This document shows, in pieces, positions 51,485 through 60,138 of a stretch of 64,000 nt of DNA (position 1 is its first letter; every line of letters begins with the position of its first letter). The DNA lies in contig NZ_RZNJ01000006.1 in the NCBI RefSeq assembly GCF_003994485.1, positions 404 to 64,403 on the forward strand. Reading direction: 5' to 3'. The DNA comes from Arsenicitalea aurantiaca (GTDB lineage: Bacteria; Pseudomonadota; Alphaproteobacteria; Rhizobiales; Devosiaceae). Made by a program: the position numbers and the translations under genes. The notes under the pieces are model-generated. The model saw nothing but the letters and a program-made list of their open reading frames with translations. It made no database searches and was not told the DNA's origin.

Positions 51485-52027
51485 TCAGAAGCGGCCTTCG
51501 TCGCTCGCGATATAGCTCAGTTCCTCGGCCGAGGACGGCCGGCCCAGCGCATCATTGCGCCGCGGATAGCGCCCGAAGCGCTTGAGGACGGCGATGTGGG
51601 CGTGCTCGAACTCGAGCGCCTCGGAATTGCCGAGCGCCTCGTAGAGCCGCAGCGCCTCCTCGTGGATGACGAGGGATTCCGAATGCATGTAGGGCAGGTA
51701 GAAGAACATGCGCTCGCGCGGGGCCACGCGCTGATCGTGTCCGCCGGCCACCGCCTCCTGGGCGAGGGCGAGCGCCATCGCATCCTGGGCGAAGGCTTTG
51801 GGCTTGCCGCGGTGGATCTGGCGCGAGAACTGATCGAGCACGATGATCTCGGCGAGGCGCCCCTCCGAGGTCTCGCGCCAGCGCCACGCCTCGCCGCGCG
51901 CGACATGCTCGTGCAGCGAACCGAAGCGGGCATGTAGCAGCGTATCGAAATCGGGGCCGCCGCCGAACCAGTCCTTCTCGCCATGTTCGGTGAACCAGAA
52001 GGTGATGATTTCGTCGGCAGACTGCAT
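51485..52027 (-). CDS. DUF924-family protein
   Basis: The 180-residue protein matches DUF924 from the N-terminal DEIITFWFTE and DWFGGGPDFDTLLHARFG through IIVLDQFSRQIHRGKPKAFAQD, RMFFYLPYMHSES and the C-terminal RFGRYPRRNDALGRPSSAEELSYI (in parts). The fold is all-helical and TPR-like; no function is established. The start at 52027 is preceded by a GAGGTTCC site. It follows the alcohol dehydrogenase by 7 bp and is probably co-transcribed with it. Confidence 0.88.
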   Translation of the reverse strand: MQSADEIITFWFTEHGEKDWFGGGPDFDTLLHARFGSLHEHVARGEAWRWRETSEGRLAEIIVLDQFSRQIHRGKPKAFAQDAMALALAQEAVAGGHDQRVAPRERMFFYLPYMHSESLVIHEEALRLYEALGNSEALEFEHAHIAVLKRFGRYPRRNDALGRPSSAEELSYIASDEGRF

Positions 52028-52034
52028 AGGAACC

Positions 52035-53036
52035 TCAGAGCGTGATGATGGCCTTGATGAGGCCCTGACGTTGCGCGGCCCAGGCCGGCAGGTCAATGGG
52101 CACGCGCTCGAGGCTCGTTGCATGGGTGGCGAGTCGGTCCGTCGGGACGAGGCCCTCGCGGATCGAGGCCATCACATGCTCGAAATCGGCGCGCAGGGCG
52201 TTGCGCGAGGCGCGGATGGTGAGCTCGCGCTTGTGGACGTCCGGATCGGGCCAGACGAGGTCGCCCTTTATGACCCCGACGAGCGTGTAATCGCCGCCAT
52301 GCCGGACGTGGTAGAGGCTCTGGTTCATCGCCCCGATATGGCCGGTGGCATCGAACACCGCGTCGAACCCGCTGCGCCGGACCGCGCCGAAGGCCTCGCC
52401 CTCGATCTCGTCGAGCCCGAAGGCGCCGAAGCCGAACCCGAGGGCCGCGTCGCGCTTGTCGGCGGCCGCATCGAGGATTGTGACCTCGGCCCCGGCGATC
52501 CTTGCAAAGAAGGCGACGCCGAGCCCGATCGGTCCGCCGCCGACGACGAGGACGCGGGCGCCCGATTTCACCTGCGTGCGCGCGACCGCATGGGCGCCGA
52601 TGGCGAGGAACTCGACCATGGCCGCATCGCGCAGGCTGAGCCCGTCGGCGCGATAGAGGTTTTCGGCGGGCATGACGATTTCCTCGCACATGCCGCCATC
52701 CGAATGCACGCCGAGGACGCTGAGGGTCTCGCAGCAATTGGGCTTGCCATCCGCGCAGGCCGCGCAATGGCCGCAGGGCAGATAGGGGTTGATGACCACC
52801 GCATCCCCCTCGGCGAAGCCTTCGACCCCGTTGGGATCGAGCACGACGCCCGAAAGCTCGTGGCCCATGATGCGGGGATATTGAAGGAAGGGGTGCTTGC
52901 CTTCGAAGATGTGGTAGTCGGTGCCGCAGATGCCGATATGGCGAATGCCGACCCGGACCTTGCCTGCGCCGAGGGCCGGGCGCTCGACATCGATCGCCTC
53001 GAGCGTGCCGGGGCTGGTGCAGGAAATGGCCTTCAT
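52035..53036 (-). CDS. Zinc-dependent alcohol/polyol dehydrogenase (MDR family)
   Basis: The 333-residue medium-chain dehydrogenase has catalytic-zinc residues in GICGTDYHIFEG and GHELSGVV, a structural-zinc cluster in CGHCAACADGKPNCC, and the nucleotide loop LVVGGGPIGLGVA. Similarity is to L-gulonate/L-galactonate 5-dehydrogenases and related sugar-acid enzymes. It is divergent from the sugar ABC importer genes with a shared 197 bp region containing a palindrome, so it probably acts on the imported compound or a derivative. An in-frame 43-codon extension upstream was rejected. Confidence 0.88.
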   Translation of the reverse strand: MKAISCTSPGTLEAIDVERPALGAGKVRVGIRHIGICGTDYHIFEGKHPFLQYPRIMGHELSGVVLDPNGVEGFAEGDAVVINPYLPCGHCAACADGKPNCCETLSVLGVHSDGGMCEEIVMPAENLYRADGLSLRDAAMVEFLAIGAHAVARTQVKSGARVLVVGGGPIGLGVAFFARIAGAEVTILDAAADKRDAALGFGFGAFGLDEIEGEAFGAVRRSGFDAVFDATGHIGAMNQSLYHVRHGGDYTLVGVIKGDLVWPDPDVHKRELTIRASRNALRADFEHVMASIREGLVPTDRLATHATSLERVPIDLPAWAAQRQGLIKAIITL

Positions 53037-53147
53037 CGGAACCTCCACATTCTCGTCCTGTGCTGGGCGCGGACCATAGCGGCGGCGCAGGCGGCAGGCG
53101 ACAGGAAAAGCGCGTTTCCTATGCATAAAAGACTGATTGCAACTTTG

Positions 53148-53158
53148 GTATAATATAC
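53148..53158. promoter_or_regulatory. Palindrome in the divergent promoter region, candidate GntR operator
   Basis: GTATAATATAC is a perfect 5-1-5 palindrome and contains a TATAAT hexamer. It sits about 75 bp before the sugar-binding-protein gene. Its GTATA/TATAC arms resemble operators of FCD-type GntR regulators, and such a regulator is encoded at 56918. Confidence 0.4.
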
Positions 53159-53233
53159 GTAACACTTCCTTCCAGCGCTGCCGGACGGTTGGAGGACCGC
53201 CCGGCGCACAAGGCGCCTAACGGGAGAGAAATC

Positions 53234-54226
53234 ATGAAGTCTTTTGGGTCTATCGGCCGTCGCTCGCTCATCGGGCTGTCCGCCCTCGCGCTTGCTGCGG
53301 GGCTCGTCGCCGCCGCACCTGCCACCGCGCAGGACCAGCCGACCATTCCGATCATCGTCAAGGACACCACGTCCTTCTACTGGCAGATCGTGCTCGCCGG
53401 CGCACGCAAGGCCGGGCAGGATCTGGGCGTCAACGTGCCTGAACTGGGCGCACAGTCCGAAGCCGACATCAACGGCCAGATCACTATTCTCGAAAACGCC
53501 GTCGCCGGCAATCCGGCCGCCATCGTCATCTCGCCGACCGAACGCGCGGCACTCGGGGCCCCGATCACCGAGGCGGCACAGTCCACCATCATCATCGGCA
53601 TCGACTCGGCGGCCGACAGCGATGCGTTCACCTCGTTCCTGACCACCGACAACGTCGAGGGCGGACGCGTCGCCGCCGACGGCCTCGCCGCGGCGATCGA
53701 GGCCAAGCACGGCGCGATCGAGGGCGATGTCGCGCTCATCACCGCACTGCCGGGCGTGGGCTCGCTCGACCAGCGCGCCGAAGGCTTCAAGGAGCGGCTC
53801 GCCGAAGCCTATCCGGGGCTCAACCTCGTCGCCGACCGCGTCGCGGACGGGCAGGCGACCACCGGGCTCAACATCACCACCGACCTCATCACCGCCAATC
53901 CGAACCTGCGCGGCATCTTCGCATCCAACCTGATCATGGCGCAGGGCGCAGGCCAGGCCGTCGCCGAGAACGGCGTGCAGGACCAGATCGCGCTCGTGGG
54001 CTTCGACAGCGACGAACGCCTCGTGCAGTTCCTGTCCGAAGGCGTGATCGCGGCCCTCGTGGTGCAGGACCCCTATCGCATGGGCTATGACGGCATCGCC
54101 ACCGCGCTTGCCGCGGCCAATGGCGAAGAGGTCGAGGCCAATGTCGATACCGGCGCCAACCTCATCACCACCGAGAACATGAACGAGCCGCGTTCGCAGG
54201 AACTGCTGAACCCCGCCGTCGACTGA
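53234..54226 (+). CDS. Ribose-type (RbsB-like) sugar-binding periplasmic protein
   Basis: The 330-residue type I solute-binding protein has a signal peptide of about 33 residues (ending PATAQ) and the LacI/RbsB periplasmic fold: IPIIVKDTTSFYWQIVLAGARKAGQ (first strand and helix, in parts), ENAVAGNPAAIVISPT, IIIGIDSAADSDAF, and VGFDSDERLVQFLSEG. It delivers a sugar or polyol to the ABC importer encoded downstream. A GGGAGAG site precedes the ATG. The ligand cannot be told from sequence. Confidence 0.92.
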   Translation: MKSFGSIGRRSLIGLSALALAAGLVAAAPATAQDQPTIPIIVKDTTSFYWQIVLAGARKAGQDLGVNVPELGAQSEADINGQITILENAVAGNPAAIVISPTERAALGAPITEAAQSTIIIGIDSAADSDAFTSFLTTDNVEGGRVAADGLAAAIEAKHGAIEGDVALITALPGVGSLDQRAEGFKERLAEAYPGLNLVADRVADGQATTGLNITTDLITANPNLRGIFASNLIMAQGAGQAVAENGVQDQIALVGFDSDERLVQFLSEGVIAALVVQDPYRMGYDGIATALAAANGEEVEANVDTGANLITTENMNEPRSQELLNPAVD

Positions 54227-54233
54227 TCTCGCT

Positions 54234-54261
54234 CCGGCGCGGGGGACTTTCCCCGCGCCGG
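54234..54261 (+). terminator. Intercistronic stem-loop between binding-protein and ATPase genes
   Basis: CCGGCGCGGGG and CCCCGCGCCGG form a perfect 11 bp stem with a 6-base loop. Such structures commonly stabilise or attenuate transcripts so that binding protein exceeds the membrane components. Confidence 0.7.
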
Positions 54262-54289
54262 CCCCTATCCCGGTGTTTGGGAGGACGCC

Positions 54290-55843
54290 GTGACCGATCC
54301 CTATGACGCCGGTGCGCCGGCACCCCAGACGCACGCCCAGCCCCATAAGCAAGCCGCCGAGACCGAGGCGCCGATCCTCGAACTGCGCGGGCTCGAGAAG
54401 CGCTATGGGTTCGTGCAGGCGCTCAAACGCTCCGACCTCAGCTTCCGCCGCGGCGAGATCCACGCGATCGTGGGCGAGAACGGGGCCGGTAAATCCACCC
54501 TCATCAAGCTCCTGACCGGCGTCATCCGGCGGACGGGCGGCGACATCCTCTGGCAGGGCGAGCCGGTGGGGCTCGACACCCCGCAGGAGGCGATCGACCA
54601 CGGGATCAACGCGGTTCACCAGGAGGTCGTGCTCTGCCGCCACCTGACGGTCGCGGCCAACATCTTTCTGGGCGACGAAAAGGTCCGCTTCGGGCTGATG
54701 CAGCAGCGCGCCATGACGCGCGAAGCGCAGCGCATCCTCGACGACATGGGCTTCCAGCTGCCGGCAGGAGAAATCCTGGGCAATCTCACCATCGGCCAGC
54801 AGCAGCTGGTCGCGACGGCGCGCGCTTCGCTCCGGGGCACCAAATTCCTCATCTTCGACGAGCCCACCGCCTACCTCACCCGTTCAGAGGCAGCGCAGCT
54901 CTTCGCGCTCATCCGAAGGCTAAAGGCCGAAGGGGTGACGATCGTCTATATCAGCCACCGCATGGAAGAGGTGTTCGAGCTCGCCGACCGGGTGTCGGTG
55001 CTGCGCGACGGGCTTCTGGTGGGCACGCGCAATATTGGGGAAACCGACGAGACCGAACTCGTCGCGATGATGATCAACCGCTCGCTCGAGCAGATCTACC
55101 ACAAGGAAAAGATCGCGATCGGCGAGGTGCTGATCGAGACCAAGGGGCTGAGCGGCAAGGGCTTCGAGAACGTGTCGCTGAGCGTGAGGCGAGGCGAGAT
55201 CGTCGGGCTCTATGGCCTCATCGGCGCGGGCCGGAGTGAATTCGCCCTCTCGCTCTTCGGGCGCAATCCCGCGACCTCGGGCGAGATCTTCTGGAAGGGC
55301 AAGCCCCTATCGATCACCAATGAACGCCAGGCGATCGAGATGGGCATCGCGCTCGCGCCCGAAAGCCGGCGCGACCAGGGGCTCGCGCTCAACCTGCCCA
55401 TCGGCTTCAACATCAACCTGCCGGTCTATGACCGGCTGAGCCGGGGCCCGCTGATCGACGGGCGAGAAGAAGGGCGCCTGGCGGATCGCCAGATTTCCGA
55501 TCTCGCCATCAAGACGCCGAGCCGGCGGGTGCTGGTCTCGGCCATGTCGGGGGGCAACCAGCAGAAGGTCGTGATCGGCAAATGGCTCAATCACGGGGCT
55601 GACCTCTTCATCTTCGACGAGCCGACGGTCGGTGTCGACGTCGGCACCAAGGCCGAAATCTATCGCCTCTTCGGGGATCTCCTCAAGAACGGCGCCGGGA
55701 TCATCCTGATCTCCTCCTACCTGCCCGAAGTCTATGAAATGGCCGATACGCTCCATGTGTTTCGCACGGGGCACCTCGTCGCCAGCCGCAAGTTCCACGA
55801 AGCCAGCCATGAAGACATCCTCGCCCAGGCGATCGGTGTCTGA
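54290..55843 (+). CDS. Sugar ABC transporter ATP-binding protein (RbsA/MglA type), GTG start
   Basis: The 517-residue tandem ATPase has Walker A GENGAGKSTLIKLLTG near residue 64, signature LTIGQQQLVATARASL, Walker B FLIFDEPT. The second half has degenerate GLIGAGRSEF, signature MSGGNQQKVVIGKW and FIFDEPTVGVD. GTG at 54290 follows GGGAGG. The first 25 residues are a hydrophilic, Pro/Ala/Gln-rich extension not usual for RbsA. It is the energising subunit of the RbsB-like importer. Confidence 0.93.
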   Translation: MTDPYDAGAPAPQTHAQPHKQAAETEAPILELRGLEKRYGFVQALKRSDLSFRRGEIHAIVGENGAGKSTLIKLLTGVIRRTGGDILWQGEPVGLDTPQEAIDHGINAVHQEVVLCRHLTVAANIFLGDEKVRFGLMQQRAMTREAQRILDDMGFQLPAGEILGNLTIGQQQLVATARASLRGTKFLIFDEPTAYLTRSEAAQLFALIRRLKAEGVTIVYISHRMEEVFELADRVSVLRDGLLVGTRNIGETDETELVAMMINRSLEQIYHKEKIAIGEVLIETKGLSGKGFENVSLSVRRGEIVGLYGLIGAGRSEFALSLFGRNPATSGEIFWKGKPLSITNERQAIEMGIALAPESRRDQGLALNLPIGFNINLPVYDRLSRGPLIDGREEGRLADRQISDLAIKTPSRRVLVSAMSGGNQQKVVIGKWLNHGADLFIFDEPTVGVDVGTKAEIYRLFGDLLKNGAGIILISSYLPEVYEMADTLHVFRTGHLVASRKFHEASHEDILAQAIGV

Positions 55844-55873
55844 GGCTTTGCACAGCGACCCCCGGAGACGCCA

Positions 55874-56842
55874 ATGAGCACCGAAGCCCCGCAGAAAAAG
55901 CCGATGTCCATGCGGAACTTCAACTTCCTGTTCGCGCTCACCCTGCTCGCGCTGCTCATCCTTTTATGGGTGATCCTGGCGATCGCGACGCCGAACTTCG
56001 GAACGCCCAACAATATCGCGAACCTGCTGCGCCAGGGTTCGATGATCGCGATCCTCGCGATCGGGCAGACTTTCGTCATCATCACCGCCGGCATTGATTT
56101 GTCGGTGGGCGCGATCGTGGGGTTCTCGACCGTCACCGTTGCCTGGCTCCTGCAACAGGGCGTGCCGGTCTGGGGCGCCATCCTCATTACACTCCTGATC
56201 GGGCTCGCGATCGGGCTCTTCCACGGCTTCGGCATCGTCAAGATGGGCATGCCGCCCTTCATCATGACGCTGGCGACGCTGACCTCGCTGCGCGGGGTGG
56301 GGCTTCTGATCACCAATGGCGCGACGATCAACATCACCGATACCGGCTTCACCGAGTTCTCGCGGAACTCGTTCCTCGGCATCCCCAACCTCTTCTGGAT
56401 GGTGATCCTCGTTGCGGTGCCCGCCTATATCTTCCTGCACCACACGCGCTGGGGCCGCTACCTCTTTGCGGTGGGCTCGAACCCGGAATCGGCGCGCCTT
56501 TCGGGCGTGAACGTGCCGCGCATGATCTACATCGCCTATTCGCTCTCGGCGGTCTGCGCGGCCTTTGTGGGGGTGCTGCTCGCCGCGCGCATCGGCATCG
56601 GCAACGCCACGCAGGCCGAAGGCTGGGAATTGCAGTCGATCGCCTCGACCGTGATCGGGGGCACGAGCCTCTTCGGTGCGGTGGGTTCGGTGCACGGCCC
56701 GCTGATCGGCGCCTTCATCCTCGCAACGATCAACAATGGGGCGAACCTGCTCAACGTCAATTCGTTCTGGCAGCGCATCATCACGGGCCTCCTGATCATC
56801 GTGATCGTCTTCTTCGACCAGCTGCGGCGACGCCGGCAGTAA
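55874..56842 (+). CDS. Sugar ABC transporter permease (RbsC type)
   Basis: The 322-residue membrane protein has eight or more helices and the BPD_transp_2 signatures ITAGIDLSVGAIVGFSTV near residue 65, LRGVGLLITNGATI and FAVGSNPESARLSGVNV. It starts 30 bp after the ATPase gene. A single permease gene implies a homodimer. It is last in the transport operon and is followed by a GC-rich hairpin and then the regulator gene. Confidence 0.93.
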   Translation: MSTEAPQKKPMSMRNFNFLFALTLLALLILLWVILAIATPNFGTPNNIANLLRQGSMIAILAIGQTFVIITAGIDLSVGAIVGFSTVTVAWLLQQGVPVWGAILITLLIGLAIGLFHGFGIVKMGMPPFIMTLATLTSLRGVGLLITNGATINITDTGFTEFSRNSFLGIPNLFWMVILVAVPAYIFLHHTRWGRYLFAVGSNPESARLSGVNVPRMIYIAYSLSAVCAAFVGVLLAARIGIGNATQAEGWELQSIASTVIGGTSLFGAVGSVHGPLIGAFILATINNGANLLNVNSFWQRIITGLLIIVIVFFDQLRRRRQ

Positions 56843-56852
56843 GACCAAAGGC

Positions 56853-56872
56853 GGAGGGCCCGCGGGCCCTCC
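56853..56872 (+). terminator. Perfect GC-rich hairpin after the sugar permease gene
   Basis: GGAGGGCCC-GC-GGGCCCTCC lies 10 bp after the permease stop. Nine perfect pairs, no T tract. Confidence 0.55.
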
Positions 56873-56917
56873 ATCCATTAGGACGGGGCCACCACGCTTT
56901 GCCGATCGGGGTCTGAG

Positions 56918-57808
56918 GTGAAAACCGATACCGTCTACAAACGCGCCTTCAACCAGGCGCTCGAACTGGTGGCGCGGTCCGGAGCGGGCGCGCCGCTCCC
57001 TTCCGAGACCGCGCTCGCCGAGCGCTTCGCGGTGAGCCGCACCACGGTGCGCAAGGTGCTCGAGGGGCTTACGGCGCGCGGGCTCGTTTCGGGCGCGGGG
57101 CGCCGCCGCATCGTCACCGCCACCCCCGAACACGCCGATGCCTTTCCCGACGCCGAGACGGTGCCGACGGCCGACCAGGTGGAACAGCGCTTCATGGAAT
57201 GGATGCTCCGGGGCGATCTCAAGCCCGGCGCGCACATCAATGCGCTCGATCTTGCGCGCCAGTTCAACGTCTCGACCACCGGGATCCGCGAGTTTCTCAA
57301 CCGCTTTGCCCGCTTCGGGCTCATCGAGCGCCGCCCCAACGCGCGCTGGACGTTCAAGGGGATGACGCGGGACTTCGCGCTCGAGCTCTGCGACATTCGC
57401 GAGCTTTTCGAAATGCGCGCGGCCGAAGCCTTCATCGCCCTGCCCGAAGACGACCCCTCATGGGCCCGCCTGAGGGTCCTGCGGGCCGATCACGAAGCGC
57501 TGCTGGCCGAACTCGACGCGCGTTTCCACGATTTTTCCGAGCTCGACGCAAGGTTGCACCGGCTCATCAACGACGCGGCTGACAATCGCTTCATCCGCGA
57601 TTTCTACGACATCATCGCCTTCATCTTCCACTACCACTACCAGTGGAACAAGACCTTCGAGAAGGAGCGCAACGCCGTCGCGATCGGCGAGCACATCGCC
57701 TATATTGACGCGCTCGAAAAGCGCGACCGGGCGGCGGTCGCCGAGGCGTGCAGACGCCACCTCGTCTCGGCGCGCGAGACGCTGCTGGCCTCGCTCGCGG
57801 AGCCCTGA
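56918..57808 (+). CDS. GntR/FCD regulator with two winged-helix domains, GTG start
   Basis: The 296-residue protein has a first GntR winged helix at about residues 20-65 (PLPSETALAERFAVSRTTVRKVL), a second at about 85-150 (LKPGAHINALDLARQFNVSTTGIREFL) and an FCD ligand-binding domain from about 152 (FALELCDIRELFEMRAAEAF) with metal-site His residues such as LHRLINDAADN and HLVSA. Most FadR-subfamily regulators have only one winged helix. It follows the sugar importer by 75 bp and probably controls it and the divergent dehydrogenase. GTG at 56918 has CTGAGG just upstream. Confidence 0.88.
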   Translation: MKTDTVYKRAFNQALELVARSGAGAPLPSETALAERFAVSRTTVRKVLEGLTARGLVSGAGRRRIVTATPEHADAFPDAETVPTADQVEQRFMEWMLRGDLKPGAHINALDLARQFNVSTTGIREFLNRFARFGLIERRPNARWTFKGMTRDFALELCDIRELFEMRAAEAFIALPEDDPSWARLRVLRADHEALLAELDARFHDFSELDARLHRLINDAADNRFIRDFYDIIAFIFHYHYQWNKTFEKERNAVAIGEHIAYIDALEKRDRAAVAEACRRHLVSARETLLASLAEP

Positions 57809-57926
57809 GCCCCCTCCCGCACGCAGCCGTGAGCGGGCGGGCGCAAAAGAAGTCTGGCCGCCCCGACAAAACCATGGTTGAATTTCAAGGCTTTCGGCCC
57901 ACACCCTACCCCGAACCGGAGACTTG

Positions 57927-59042
57927 ATGGGCGCCTACATCCTCAGACGCCTGCTGCTGATGATCCCGACCATTTTCGGGATCATGGCCGTCTCGTTCCT
58001 CGTCGTGCAGCTTGCGCCGGGCGGCCCGGTGGAGCGGATGATCGCGCAGATCTCGGGGAGCGAGTTCAACGTCACCTCGCGCATCACCGGGGCGGGACCG
58101 GGCGAAGCGGGGGTGCAGCCGGGGATCGGCGCGGCCGCGACCGGGGATACGCCGCGCGGACAATATCGCGGCGCGCAGGGGCTGAGCCCGCAATTCATCG
58201 CCCAGATCGAGGCGCAGTTCGGTTTCGACCGCCCGCCGCTCGAGCGCTTCGGCATGATGCTGTGGAACTATCTGCGCTTCGATTTCGGCGAGAGCTATTT
58301 CCGCGACATTTCGGTGATCGACCTCGTGCTCGAGAAGATGCCGGTGTCGATCTCGCTCGGGCTCTGGATGACGCTGATCAGCTACGGGATCTCGATCCCG
58401 CTGGGGATCGCCAAGGCGATGCGGGACGGCAGCCGGTTCGATGTGTGGACCTCGGGCGTCATCATCGTGGGGTACGCGGTGCCGGGGTTCCTGTTCGCCA
58501 TTCTCCTCATCGTGCTCTTTGCGGGGGGCAGCTTCTGGACGATCTTCCCGCTCCAGGGGCTGACGTCGGAGAATTTCGCGCAGCTGAGCTGGTGGCAGCA
58601 GATCCTCGACTATTTCTGGCACCTGACGCTGCCCATCATCGCCATGTCGCTCGGGGCGTTCGCGACGACGACGCTTCTGACCAAGAATTCCTTCCTCGAG
58701 GAGATCCGCAAGCAATATGTGATGACGGCGCGGGCCAAGGGCCTGACCGAGCGGCGGGTGCTCTACGGGCACGTCTTCCGCAACGCCATGCTGATCATCG
58801 TTGCGGGCTTTCCGGGCGCCTTCATCGGGGCGTTCTTCGGGGGGTCGCTCCTGATCGAGACGATCTTCTCGCTCGACGGGCTGGGGCTGCTCGGCTTCGA
58901 GGCGGTGCTGGGGCGGGACTATCCGGTGGTGTTCGCGACGCTCTACATCTTCTCGCTGATGGGGCTCGTCATCGGGCTCATCTCGGACCTCACCTATATG
59001 TGGATCGATCCGCGCATCGATTTCGAGAGCCGGGAGGTCTGA
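57927..59042 (+). CDS. yejB: Oligopeptide/microcin C-type ABC transporter permease YejB
   Basis: The 371-residue DppB/OppB-fold permease starts MGAYILRRLLLMIPTIFGIM, has a long periplasmic segment (about 40-125) with the Gly/Ala-rich insertion seen in YejB proteins, and the EAA loop YVMTARAKGLTERRVLYGHVFRNA. A TTG three bases upstream is possible but ATG at 57927 is favoured. Neighbours yejE, yejF and yejA complete the system. In enterobacteria YejABEF imports peptide antibiotics and short peptides. The exact role here is unknown. Confidence 0.92.
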   Translation: MGAYILRRLLLMIPTIFGIMAVSFLVVQLAPGGPVERMIAQISGSEFNVTSRITGAGPGEAGVQPGIGAAATGDTPRGQYRGAQGLSPQFIAQIEAQFGFDRPPLERFGMMLWNYLRFDFGESYFRDISVIDLVLEKMPVSISLGLWMTLISYGISIPLGIAKAMRDGSRFDVWTSGVIIVGYAVPGFLFAILLIVLFAGGSFWTIFPLQGLTSENFAQLSWWQQILDYFWHLTLPIIAMSLGAFATTTLLTKNSFLEEIRKQYVMTARAKGLTERRVLYGHVFRNAMLIIVAGFPGAFIGAFFGGSLLIETIFSLDGLGLLGFEAVLGRDYPVVFATLYIFSLMGLVIGLISDLTYMWIDPRIDFESREV

Positions 59043-59043
59043 T

Positions 59044-60138
59044 TTGGCGCTCTCGCCCATCAACCAGCGCCGGCTCGCCAATTTCAAGCGCAACAGGCGC
59101 GGCTATGTCTCGTTCTGGATCTTCCTCGTCCTGTTCCTCGTGACGCTCGTCGCCGAGCTCATCGTCAACGACAAGCCGATCATCGTCTCCTACAAGGGCG
59201 AGACGCTCTATCCGATCGTCGTCGATTATCCGGAGGCCAAGTTCGGCGGCTTCCTGGCGGTGACCAACTATCGTGATCCGTTCATCCAGGAGGAGATCGA
59301 GGCCAATGGGTGGGCGCTCTGGCCGCCGGTGCGCTATTCGTTCCGGACGGTCGATACCGCGCTCGGGGTGGCGCCGCCCTCCCCGCCCTCATGGCTGATG
59401 ACCGCCGAGCAGAGCTGCGGCCGCCTGCCGCTCGGGGCGGAGGACCCCAATTGCTCGATCGGCAATTACCATTGGCTCGGGACCGACGACCAGGGCCGGG
59501 ACGTGCTGGCGCGGCTCATCTACGGGTTCCGCATCTCGGTGCTGTTCGGGCTGACGCTGACGCTCATCTCTTCGGTGATCGGGGTCGCGGCGGGCGCGGT
59601 GCAGGGGTATCTGGGGGGATGGGTCGATCTCATCGCGCAGCGGGCGATCGAGATCTGGACCTCGATCCCCTCGCTCTATCTGCTGCTCATCATCTCCTCG
59701 GTGATCGCGCCCAATTTCTGGATCCTCCTCGGGATATTGCTGCTCTTTTCCTGGGTGGCGCTCGTGGGGGTGGTGCGGGCCGAATTCCTGCGCGGGCGGA
59801 ACTTCGAATATGTGCAGGCGGCGCGTGCGCTCGGGGTTTCGAACGGCCGCATCATGTGGCGGCACCTGCTGCCCAATGCGATGGTCGCGACGCTGACCTT
59901 CATGCCCTTCATCCTCGGGGGCTCGATCACGACCTTGACCTCGCTCGACTTCCTCGGCTTCGGCCTGCCGCCCGGCTCGCCCTCGCTCGGGGAGCTGCTC
60001 GCGCAGGGCAAGAACAATCTGCAGGCGCCCTGGCTCGGCATTACCGGCTTCCTCGTCATCGCGATCATGCTCAGCCTCCTCATCTTCATTGGGGAAGCGG
60101 TGCGCGACGCGTTCGATCCGCGAAAGACCTTCACGTGA
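59044..60138 (+). CDS. yejE: ABC transporter permease YejE, TTG start
   Basis: The 364-residue DppC/OppC-fold permease begins ALSPINQRRLANFKRNRRGYVSFWIFLVLF and has the YejE-specific periplasmic stretch FLAVTNYRDPFIQEEIEANGW. HWLGTDDQGRDVLARLIYG is the domain's canonical motif and ARALGVSNGRIMWRHLLPNA the EAA loop. The TTG at 59044, one base after the yejB stop, is the only reasonable start. Its TGA overlaps the yejF start (GTGA). Confidence 0.93.
   Translation: MALSPINQRRLANFKRNRRGYVSFWIFLVLFLVTLVAELIVNDKPIIVSYKGETLYPIVVDYPEAKFGGFLAVTNYRDPFIQEEIEANGWALWPPVRYSFRTVDTALGVAPPSPPSWLMTAEQSCGRLPLGAEDPNCSIGNYHWLGTDDQGRDVLARLIYGFRISVLFGLTLTLISSVIGVAAGAVQGYLGGWVDLIAQRAIEIWTSIPSLYLLLIISSVIAPNFWILLGILLLFSWVALVGVVRAEFLRGRNFEYVQAARALGVSNGRIMWRHLLPNAMVATLTFMPFILGGSITTLTSLDFLGFGLPPGSPSLGELLAQGKNNLQAPWLGITGFLVIAIMLSLLIFIGEAVRDAFDPRKTFT

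Noticed and set aside
57924-57926. TTG start for yejB three bases upstream
   Set aside because: The adjacent ATG is a stronger start at essentially the same spacing.
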